Positions 56,460 through 64,000 of a stretch of DNA of 64,000 bases are shown piece after piece (the first letter of the stretch is position 1; every line of letters begins with the position of its first letter). The notes beneath the pieces were generated by a model, which was given only the letters and a program-made list of their open reading frames with translations, ran no database searches and was not told where the DNA came from. Source of the DNA: Sipunculus nudus (lineage: Eukaryota; Annelida; Sipuncula; Golfingiida; Sipunculidae); assembly GCA_026874595.1 (NCBI GenBank), contig CM049308.1, forward strand, positions 43,717,327 through 43,781,326. Direction: 5' to 3'. The translations under genes were made by a program, and so were the position numbers.

Positions 56460-56690
56460 ACTTGTGTTGTGTGCACCCATACCAGAATTGCAGCAGTGAT
56501 GTTTGTTTTTATTGTTTCTTGTTCTAAGTGTTTAGTACTTGCATTGTTCATATACATGTTACACATGTTCTTGAAAAGTAATGGTCCAGCATTGAAGCAT
56601 TATACCTGGTGTAATCTCATTGCACAGGTTCGCATTAGGCCTGTAGGCCTTGTTTTGTGTGACCTATGGGCCTTAAACATGATTTTGAGC
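56460..56690 (+). mobile_element. AGGCCT-tail-family repeat, right part after nested elements
   Basis: It resumes ACTTGTGTTGTGTGCACCCA and continues to 'gcacaggttcgcattaggcc' + TGTAGGCCTTG (~56651), then T. Together with 52259-52693 it forms one copy opened by the GTATCCG insertion. Confidence 0.85.
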
Positions 56691-57295
56691 ACCCAGTCAG
56701 TCAGATGGGGCACAAATTGTTTCCATTAGCCTAGAATCTTCTAACGTAACAATAGGGGAGGTCCTGGGCAAATGTCCTTGGAAAATGAAATTAAGTCACT
56801 GTGACCTAGTTAATCTGCGAGCTATAGGAAAAAATATATCATAGGGCACCCTGAATGTCAGCTGAGCAAAAATCATTTTCATTAGATTCTTCTAATGCAA
56901 CAACCAGGGAGGTTCTAGGCAAAGCTACTTGGAAACTTGAAATTAGGTCCTGGTGACCTCTATTTTTTGACCTGTGGGTCATAAACATGATTTTGAGCAC
57001 CTTGAATTAGATGGGCACAAACCGTATCTGTTTGGCCTAGAATCTTCTAACACAACATCCTTGTAGGTTTTTGAAAAATCTTCTCTGAACTTGAAACTAG
57101 TCATGGTACCCTAATAGGCTATATTTTGTTAGCTATGGGCCAAAATATGAAACTCAGCACCCAGACAGACAGGGTAAAAATTGTCTCCATTCTCCTTGGA
57201 ACTTTTTGTTGGAAGATCAAGGGAGGTCCTTGGCAAGTGTCCTTTGAATCTTTAAATTACATCACTTAATTCTTATAATACATGTCAAATTCAGC
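56691..57295 (+). repeat. Diverged tandem repeat, ~150 bp units
   Basis: 'gggcacaaattgtttccatt' + AGCCTAGAATCTTCTAAC recurs in diverged form near 56707, 56870, 57014 and 57172. Each is followed by 'gggaggtcct...gcaaatgtccttgga' and 'agctatggg/aaaaaatat'. It is a distant relative of the ~0.3 kb array units at 32650-36153 but lacks the GGTGGCGCCACC palindrome. Confidence 0.65.
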
Positions 57296-57299
57296 CCAG

Positions 57300-58340
57300 A
57301 AGAAATTCAGTAGAAGCGGGTGCCCTATAGTAATCACCTTCTCTGTCTGTCAGTCCGTCCACAAATTCATTTCCAGATGATTCCAGTTTTGATTCACATA
57401 TGGATTTCAAACTTAATATGTAAATGGCCCATCACTAAAGCAAGAACCCTATTGATTTTTGGGTCCTGAGGTCAAAGGTCATGATCTCAGGACTCACATT
57501 TTAAAAATATTTTTGGATGCAATTCAAGCCAAACTTTTCATGCCAGTTTTTCCATTTTACACATATAGGACACCTGCAAACAGGAAAACATCTCTATCAA
57601 TCTTTGGGTCACAAGTTCAAAGGTCAAGGTCACAGGAGCCATTTTTCCACAAATTCATTTCCAGATAATAACTCCAGTTGGGATTCACATATGGATTTCA
57701 AACTTGACTATTATATGGCCCAACACTTAAATAAACATCCTTATAAATTTGGGGTCATTAGGTCAAAGGTCAAGGTCACAGTCCCCACATCTTTAAAAAG
57801 ATTGTGGATGCATTTTAAGCAAAACCTTCCATTCCAGAGGTTCCATCTTACATATACAGTTTAAATGCATACAGGCAAATATCTCTTTCCCTATTGAGGT
57901 CAAAAGGTCAAGGTCACATGAGTCATCTGTGCACTCATTGATTTCCAACACCTTTTATAACTCCAGTTTTGATTCACATATGGATTTCAAACTTAATATA
58001 TATATGGCCCACCAAAAAAACAAGAACCCTATTGATTTTTGAGTCATGAAGTCATAGGTCAAGGTCTCAGGACTCATGTTACTAAAAAGTTGCCAATACC
58101 TTTGAAGCCAAACTTTTCTTGCCAGTCTTTCCATCTTGCTTCAGTGTTTACTCTGAAGCATCACTCAGCCCACACTAGAAGTCTATGGGTCTTAGCAGGT
58201 CCCTTCCTGACCTGTTAGTATTCATCTAGTTTAAGAGATTGTTATGAAAATCAAAATGCTGTAATTTCAAGGATAGTAGGTTCCCAGTTTTTTTGTCACA
58301 AGGTTAAGGTCACAGAACCCACATTTTGAAAAAAGCTCAT
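57300..58340 (+). repeat. Tandem ~290 bp array with AGGTCAAAGGTCA / CAAGGTCA motifs
   Basis: 'ccacaaattcatttccagat' (57359, 57648; diverged 57936) marks three to four units. Each has 'ctccagtt[t/g][t/g]gattcacat' + ATGGATTTCAAACTT, and ends with AGGTCAAAGGTCA (57471, 57760) or a variant (57609, 57896), usually followed by AGGTCACAG. AGGTCA direct repeats with 1 bp spacing (DR1) and TCAAGGTCA are known nuclear-receptor half-site arrangements. Here they are simply part of the repeated unit. Confidence 0.75.
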
Positions 58341-58547
58341 AAAATTTTCCTTATAGACAAATTCAGCTGATTGTAGAGACCCATGGGTCCTTAGTTGTTA
58401 GCTCATCTCAGCAGTGCCTTCAATTATAATTACCATATATTCAACTTGTCCATATGTCTTTTGGTTACATTATGAAACTCTTCATATTATAATACTGGTA
58501 TTCATAAAGATTATCATAATTAGATAATCATCAGGTTTTCTCTTCAG
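58341..58547 (+). other. End of ZFPL1 intron 3
   Basis: An AGCTCAG-like tail ('agagacccatgggtccttag', ~58375) is followed by unique AT-rich sequence ending in the acceptor GTTTTCTCTTCAG (58547). Confidence 0.6.
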
Positions 58548-58770
58548 ATTACTGAGGCAACATTAAATGCTGAAACAGTTTCCTTTCAAGAGGACGTGTC
58601 ATCAGTGTTACACCTAGCCACACAAGGAGAACCATCTGACCGTGAGCCAGGAGCTCGAGCACCTCCCCATGAGACAATGAGTCAACAACAACACAGCATT
58701 ATTAACGTTGATGAACCAGCTGTATATGCAAGAGCACTGGACAAACAGAGTGATCAAGCATCTGGATCTG
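58548..58770 (+). CDS. ZFPL1: ZFPL1 coding exon 4 (variable cytosolic linker)
   Basis: The exon encodes residues 140-213 plus one base, starting ITEATLNAETVSFQEDVSSV, through TMSQQQHSIINVDEPAVYAR, to SDQASGS. It continues ARAGLGMPL from exon 3, as ZFPL1 does (LPLIDE-type junction). HSIINVDEP corresponds to the HTVIHM-type segment that precedes the membrane-proximal part of the protein. The rest is low in structure, Ser/Gln/Ala-rich, and expected to be poorly conserved. Acceptor CTCTTCAG, donor CTG|GTAAAT, phase 1. The donor is only moderately strong, but reading on meets TAA two codons later. Confidence 0.88.
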
Positions 58771-58897
58771 GTAAATAATCTTTTGTATTATGTATGAGAA
58801 GGCTTTAATATCTCCTTATCCTTATTTAAGATCTCCTTATTGGACATCTCCTTGTTGGACATCCCATGTACAAGAATTCTCTGAACAGTAAATAATT
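58771..58897. other. Start of intron after ZFPL1 exon 4
   Basis: Short unique sequence with a small iteration 'tctccttat(t)ggacatctcc' at 58811-58865. Confidence 0.5.
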
Positions 58898-59495
58898 GTA
58901 TCCGCCAAAACGAAGTTTTGCGGATGCTATGTTTTTGACCGGGTTCTGCCGCCGCGTTCATTTCCGGAGAACTCTGAGACTACTGGATGGATTTTTCCGA
59001 AACTTACACCAATTATTGGGTCACATGTGAACTGGTGCCTAACCAATTGGCCTTGACCTCTGACCTTTCCTCTCTGCCCAGCGTCCATTTGTGCATCTGT
59101 TTCCACACATATCTCCAGACTCGTTTGACCAATCAGGAAAAAAAAATATTACACAAATGAAGCCCTTGGATAGCTTTATAACATACACAAAAATGGTGGC
59201 GCCACCTGCAGCCATTTTTGCACAGCGTCCACCTGTTTGTCTGCCTTGGGTTAAAATCACTCATATCTCTGCAGTGGTTTGACCAATTACCTGTAATTCA
59301 GCATGCGTATACATCCTGGATAGCTTTCTTGATTTTATGACAGATGACAGGGGGTGCCAGCTTCATTCACTTTCACGCTGTAGACATTAATGCTTATATC
59401 TCCGGACTTGTTTGACCAATCAGGAAAAAAAATTGTACACAAATGTAGCCCTTGGATAGCTTTATAACATACACAAAAATGGTAGCGCCACCTGC
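58898..59495 (+). mobile_element. GTATCCG-family element, 3'-truncated
   Basis: The head GTATCCGCCAAAACGAAG + TTTTGCGGATGC is followed by 'gaactggtgcctaaccaatt' and two or three modules ('atggtggcgccacctgcagc', 59194). It breaks off at ~59495 ('atggtagcgccacctgcacc') and joins AGCGAACC-family sequence. The 3' hairpin and CTAG are missing. Confidence 0.85.
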
Positions 59496-60500
59496 ACCGG
59501 TCTAAAAAACTCTACTGGAATTTGCTTATTTTTTGGCTGACTGCGTTTTCTTAGATTTTATAGGAAAAAAGCTTTAAAAATCTTCTTCTCCGAAACTGTT
59601 CAGCCAAATTGTCCAGTGTTTCACAGAATCTCTTTCAAGTTTGTTCGAAGTTTTTTTAGCGAACCTGTGAGCTAATGCGATGGTGTGGCAGCGTCCGTCG
59701 TCTGTATGTTAACCCATACTGTCTAAAAAACGACTGGAGCTAGCATCATGAAAATTAATGCAAAAATTAGCCATCTGAAAAACTCTGCATTTTCATAGAT
59801 TTCATAGAGAAAAAGATTAAAAATTATTTCCTCCAAAACAGTCCAGCCAAATTGTTCAATATTTCTCAGAAATAATCTTTTATACCATCTCTCTCAAGTT
59901 TGTTTGAATGGTTCAAGTTTGGTGAATTTTGGCCGAGTTACAGGAATTTAGTCATCTGTCCAAAAAAGCATGCTAAAATGACAATCTCAGAAACGGCCAG
60001 AGCTATCATCACCAAATTTTATGCCAGTGTTGGTCACATGAGTCATATATGAAATTCAGGTATTGGTGGCGCCACCTGCATTGACCTTTTTTGTACCGGG
60101 GTCATTGGTCATCTGTACATTAACCCATAATTTCTCAGGAATAGCTGGAGCTACCATCCCCAGATTTTATTCAATAATCTGTCACATATCAATTGTTGTG
60201 GGATTCAGCTTATTTTTTTTTGCTATCTGCATTTACTAAGATTTTATAGGGAAAAAGCTTAAAAATCTTTAAAAGTCTTCGTTTTCAAAATGGTCCAACT
60301 GATTGTTCAATATTTTACAGAAATGATCCCCTTTCAAGTTCTCAGATGGTTTGCATTTGATGAATTTTAGCGGAGTTGCACAAATTTGAACTTAGTCATT
60401 TGGCCAAGTAAGCATACTGACATAGTAATCTCAGATATGACAGAAGCTAGCATTACCAAGTGTTTTGCAAATGTTGGTCACATTATGTCTATTTCATCCT
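59496..60500 (+). mobile_element. AGCGAACC-family repeats (a fragment and a longer copy)
   Basis: 59496-59657 is an internal fragment ('ctgcgttttcttagatttta'). The second copy starts at the head AGCGAACCTGTGAGCTAATG (59658) after a T run and includes AATCTCAGAAACGGCCAGAG (ATCTC at 59984). The palindrome GGTGGC|GCCACC is centred at 60070, 86 bp later. A second cycle follows ('aacccataatttctcaggaa', ~60122). No clear 3' terminus. Confidence 0.8.
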
Positions 60501-61560
60501 GAGGACTGCAGTAGTGTTCTTCTACAAAATTGTTGTTTCAGTTGTAACTTCTGTACAAAAATTCTTAGTGGCCTCTGTTCAAGTTTACTTGAATGATTTT
60601 TGGTAGAATTATTTGACCTTTAACAATGAAAGGACTGTATCTTTTATTTTTCTCAATATTTTGATAAAAAGTTTATGAATATTTCAGCTTGAAAAAAAAG
60701 CATATAAGCCAAAGTCTTTCAGTATGTGTAGAAATATTTACCAACAGACCAAGATTGTGTCTGTATCTTAAATAGGTTGAGAACCTGCCAACAGTTTCAG
60801 ATTTGGCAACAGATCAAGAGTTTATTCAGTGAAGCCAGATATAGGTCAAGAGTTAAATCAGTGCAGCCAAGCACAGGGCATGTGATCACCTCATGGGTTT
60901 CATAGGAACACCTCATGGGCACCATGTGATCACCTCATGGGTAGCATGTGATCATGCTGGGCTTGCGCTAGCCGCTCGCCACGTCCCAAAATGCGAGTAA
61001 TTTGTCCAAAATGCGAGAAAACTTTTTGCAGAAATCCCCAGGGTGGCCATTAAAAAATAATACACAAATCCCCATGAAAATCTGGTTGAAATACTCTCTT
61101 AAATATACCATCGATTATTCCGTGATTGTGTTTGTTTACAACTTACCAACTAGAAACCATGTTAATGTCTAAAAGTCGGAGAATCCGCAAAGAAATCAAG
61201 GAGAATATTTGGAGATGTTTATGTTCAACTAACATTGTGTGAACAGCCATAAAAAATTCTCCCGCTCTTCAAGAATTCTCTGACAGATGCCCTTTATTCT
61301 TATAAAACAAAATCTAACTGTGCTCTGATTGGTTGGTAGTTGAGCATGGAACTTAGCTTAGCACTCATTGGACAGAAGGTATATATCGCTGATCATCTGT
61401 AAGTTTACATATCAATATATGACAATATCACAGCGATTGATTGACAGGGGAAATCTGTTTTCTTGAATAAAGTGTAATTAGCCAGCATCAATCAAAGATT
61501 TTCGTCAGTGGTTAACATATGGCCTTATGGTTTTGTAACATCCGCCACTTTAGTCAGCGA
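60501..61560. other. Mostly unassigned sequence with short iterations
   Basis: 60820-60880 carries the 'aggtcaagagttnantcagtg' phrase of the AGGCCT-tail minisatellite. 60884-60960 iterates CATGTGATCACCTCATGGG about three times. 60960-61080 (GC-richer, 'ccaaaatgcgag' twice) may be transposon debris on the - strand. 61100-61560 shows nothing recognisable. Confidence 0.45.
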
Positions 61561-61578
61561 AATATATGCTTTCCTTGA

Positions 61579-61851
61579 ATGGAGAAGTTCTTCAGTCAAA
61601 CTATAACTGCTAAAGGTCATTTCGCATGTTCCTGCGCATGCTTCATGTCAGACACGCATCATGAGTGGCCATATAATTTGATTTTTGAGGAAGAAGTAAT
61701 GTCAGTAAAGATAACAGAATACTTCACACGTTCTGACACAGGACGGCTGTCGTCTGAGCATGCTGTGAATGATGCCACTGATCAGACCGATCACACAAAT
61801 GTAGCCCATAGCTTTCGTGCTCTCTCCTTACGCTTCGGTTTCCTCCGCTGA
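61579..61851 (+). CDS. Hypothetical 90-residue ORF, unrecognised
   Basis: ATG at 61579 opens a 90-codon frame, including SVKITEYFTRSDTGRLSSEH + AVNDATDQTDHTN. The composition is protein-like (acidic, Ser/Thr-rich) and the flanking region is less AT-rich than average. No domain, signal peptide or membrane segment is visible. It could be the first exon of an unknown gene or the N-terminus of a transposon protein; it could also be chance. Confidence 0.25.
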   Translation: MEKFFSQTITAKGHFACSCACFMSDTHHEWPYNLIFEEEVMSVKITEYFTRSDTGRLSSEHAVNDATDQTDHTNVAHSFRALSLRFGFLR

Positions 61852-62350
61852 TAGCCTTTTACGAGGTGTTTGAAAACTAGAGACATGCCACTTGACAATA
61901 AAACAAAAATGTGTCATATATAAGAATACAAACATATTTTATCATATGGTAACATAACATACCACTTTAAAATCATCATGTCCATTAAACAGTTTTATCA
62001 GGTAGGTCTTGATCTCAAGAGGTAAAAACAAGCATGTCTGGAGGGGATTTCCTTGGGGTTCCCCAACATAAAACATCATACCCGTTGTTAACCTCCAGCG
62101 CAGAGTCAAGATATGTTGTGTTTATCCTTAACATTCATGATATAATTCTGTACGGAGAATTATGCATCACACACGCCACCTGGCGATTGTCCCAACTTTA
62201 GGAACAACTGACAGGTCCAAGGAAGGTAATCGTTTTAAAGTGAGTTTTGTTTAGGCACTAAAGCAGGGGTTACAACAAAATTTCTTGTTCAGGCGAATAC
62301 ATTAACATTTTTTGCCCCCGAATGCGGAAGTTTCCCCGTTACAAACACAA
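61852..62350. other. Spacer, no recognised feature
   Basis: No gene or repeat identified. It lies between the hypothetical ORF and the Tigger-like element. Confidence 0.4.
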
Positions 62351-62352
62351 TA

Positions 62353-63643
62353 CAGTGAAACCTGTCTAAAGCGGACAGTTAAGGGACTCAATCATTTTGT
62401 CCTTAAAAGTGAGGTGTCCTTATTAGGCAGGTTGACCTTAGTTGATAACTGAGTGATTATAAATAAAGACAAAGAACAGCTGCAAGAACATGTTTATTGT
62501 ATTATATTAGGTTTCATGTACATGTACAACTGATCATGCACACATCATGCATTTAATAGTCATATACAAAATGTGATTATTTTTACTTATCTCGTGTAGT
62601 GAATAATATGAGGAGAAGGGTCTGTGAAATCATCCGTGAAAACAATGTTCATAAATTCTTCTGCAAGGGGGTGGACGCTCTTTTTCGCGGATTCACTCAG
62701 TCCAATAAGCTCGGTCCAATAGATAGCGTAAGCGCCCGCCTGAAGTATTCGTGGTGTCACCTGGCGGCATTGTCTAAACTATCCTGTTCAGCTGCCCAAT
62801 GCGATAATCTCCAAAATAATGACGACGTTGATAATGCGAAGATTGTAATGGCTACAAACTTGGAAACATTCTTTTTTTTATAGGTGAATGTAGCTTTAGC
62901 CTTAAATAAAATATTTTTTGATGATGGTTGTTTGGTTTGATTTGCTTTGATGTTGATGGCACCCAAGATAAAACAAACCCCGATGAGCTTCTGCACGTCG
63001 GCATAGTACGTGTAACTATGGAGCAAGCACATGGTTGACACTGAGTATATTGAGCAAAACTAATTAATTTATATCAAACAGCCTGCTTCAACAAAGTGAC
63101 TAGTTTACAGTAAGATATTGTGTGGTAAAATAAGGGAGGCACGGGTAATCGGCAGCCGTTTAATCATTTTAATGATCCCGCGGTCGAGCAGTTAAAATGC
63201 AACTTCGCAATGTGTGAATGATCAACCGTAAAATAAAGTGACAGGATGTTTACCGCTTCACCCTTGTTGTGTTTATCCTATGAGCACATCACACTGTGAC
63301 TTGAACTCCTACACGCATTAAGGTAACAACTGGGGGTTGCTCAATCCATTGTGTTCTAGTCCTGGGAAAAACAGCAACAGTGGCCTTTGATGTTTCCCGG
63401 GGCGAGTGATCAGTGTGTGTCGGAGATGGCGTATCGTGTCCTTATTTGTCAGGTTCATTTACTCTTAAAGAATGTTAGTTTGAGTTGAAATCCGCTGTCC
63501 ATTGTCCGCAGTAGTGAGGTGTCTGCCTTATAGAGGTTCGGCTTATACGAAACAAATAGGGAATTTTGAAGGGACTAAACTATATTGTCCGTTATAGCCA
63601 GTTGTCCGCCTTAGTGGGGTGTCCGTTAGCCAAGTTTTCACTG
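62353..63643. mobile_element. Tigger/pogo-like DNA transposon remnant with TA target duplication
   Basis: The left end is CAGTGAAACCTGTCTAAAGC + GGACA (62353). The right end, reverse-complemented, is CAGTGAAAACTTGGCTAACG + GACACC (63643). TA lies immediately outside both ends (62351-62352 and 63644-63645). Subterminal motifs 'aagtgaggtgtcctt' / 'cactactgcggacaa' and 'agggactcaatcattttgtcc' / 'tccgttatagcc' repeat the 'GGACA' theme, as in other Tc1/mariner-superfamily pogo/Tigger elements. The 1291 bp interior holds broken frames (e.g. 62599-62883 +, 62757-63041 -) with no identifiable DDE transposase. It is non-autonomous or decayed. Confidence 0.85.
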
Positions 63644-63658
63644 TATTTGATTTTATAG

Positions 63659-63802
63659 GAATTTTTGCCCAGTACAGGATTTACGTTCTCCAGTTTACTT
63701 GAAGCTTCATATGCGGCAGGTATCCATCACTATGAGAACCTTGCTATTACAAAGGGAAGGTCTGTGACTGTTTCATCACCTCTGGTCACTGCCACGCAAC
63801 AG
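63659..63802 (+). CDS. Candidate internal exon, protein not recognised
   Basis: The segment between TTTGATTTTATAG| and |GTAATTAG is open for 48 codons: EFLPSTGFTFSSLLEASYAA + GIHHYENLAITKG, ending VTATQQ. An alternative acceptor (GTACAG|GA, exon from 63678) gives a phase-1 start that would join in frame to ZFPL1 exon 4, ending phase 0. The residues do not resemble the expected ZFPL1 membrane-proximal region. The segment is therefore either an extra or lineage-specific exon, an exon of another gene, or chance. It lies only 13 bp beyond the right TA of the Tigger-like element. No family assigned. Confidence 0.35.
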
Positions 63803-64000
63803 GTAATTAGTAGTGATGGGGAGTGACTAAATGTTCACAGACTACCGTAAAATCTCCACTTAAAACCACGGTTTAATCAAGAAATTCAAAATCTTGAAAT
63901 CAGGTTGATTTCCTGAAAGCACTGTGCGGTTTATACTAGAAGGGTTTCCTGAATATCTTCCTGACAGACATCGTTTTTGGGCCGGTGAGTGGGCGATAAT
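63803..64000. other. Window end, nothing recognised
   Basis: No feature can be supported in the last 198 bp. Confidence 0.4.

Larger units (their letters stand above)
13140..58770 (+). other. ZFPL1: ZFPL1 gene, exons 1-4 of a longer gene, three giant introns
   Basis: Four exons give one continuous frame: 13140-13241 (34 codons, ends phase 0), 29378-29498 (40 codons + 1 nt), 44308-44501 (2 nt + 64 codons) and 58548-58770 (74 codons + 1 nt). Donors are GTAAGT, GTAAGT, GTTAGT and GTAAAT; all acceptors are pyrimidine-rich CAG. Introns are 16136, 14809 and 14046 bp. ZFPL1 is known in animals as a ~300-residue cis-Golgi integral membrane protein with an N-terminal B-box-like and RING-like zinc region that binds GM130. 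The window ends before the C-terminal transmembrane segment, so the gene is incomplete here. Confidence 0.95.

Noticed and set aside
62599-63041. Overlapping 94-codon frames on both strands as genes or transposase
   Set aside because: They lie within the Tigger-like element, but neither frame shows a helix-turn-helix, CENP-B or DDE signature.
63659-63802. Immunoglobulin-like wording in the candidate exon (GFTFSS near the start, VTVSS near the end)
   Set aside because: The spacing and absence of the framework cysteines and tryptophan do not fit a V domain. The resemblance is coincidental.

Overview
This window is nuclear DNA from an animal, most likely a bivalve mollusc. It is AT-rich, with long introns, GT-AG splice sites and dense interspersed repeats. 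The bivalve call is inferred from the repeat style (palindromic heads, TCCG microsatellites, tandem cores resembling oyster 'pearl' elements) and from the encoded protein. No species can be named from the sequence alone. I saw nothing bacterial: no operons, no CRISPR array, no rRNA.

One host gene organises the window. Four coding exons of ZFPL1 (zinc finger protein-like 1, a cis-Golgi membrane protein) lie on the + strand at 13140-13241, 29378-29498, 44308-44501 and 58548-58770. Splice phases agree throughout and together they encode residues 1-213. The three introns are each 14-16 kb and are almost entirely filled with mobile DNA. The C-terminal membrane-anchor exon(s) must lie beyond 64000. 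A phase-compatible but unrecognised candidate exon is at 63659-63802.

Layout. 1-12.9 kb (upstream of ZFPL1): an inverted AGCTCAG-family repeat, a 3 x ~436 bp tandem repeat (3.5-4.8 kb), a dimeric 186/187 bp satellite (5.65-7.15 kb), a hairpin-ended TIR element (7.2-8.35 kb), a GC-rich strand-skewed block (8.7-9.6 kb) and a 5'-truncated CR1/L2-type LINE with an open 667-codon reverse-transcriptase frame (10.3-12.6 kb, - strand). Intron 1 (13.2-29.4 kb): a 460 bp TIR element abutting a ~3 kb element with ~400 bp inverted repeats that carries a PHD-finger ORF, a tRNA-derived SINE, a ~1 kb TIR element, then nested rolling-circle-like repeats. Intron 2 (29.5-44.3 kb): a tandem ~0.3 kb array and more of the same repeats. 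Intron 3 (44.5-58.5 kb): a degenerate DIRS/Ngaro-like retroelement, a LINE fragment and further nested repeats. 58.8-64 kb: repeats, a Tigger/pogo-like element with TA target duplication, and the candidate exon.

The strongest general signal is a group of non-coding repeat families (AGCTCAG, GTATCCG, GCCCTCAG, AGGCCT-tail, AGCGAACC) that share a design like Helentron-associated elements (HINEs). The best-defined members have a palindromic 5' head, often a TCCG-type microsatellite, tandem core modules, subterminal inverted repeats, a 3' hairpin just before CTAG or CTTG, and insertion between T and T without target duplication. Two clean nested insertions define the ends. Across otherwise dissimilar families the core module keeps one geometry: a TCTC box followed 84-88 bp (usually exactly 86) later by the centre of the palindrome GGTGGC|GCCACC. 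No Rep/helicase or other mobilising gene for these repeats is visible in the window.
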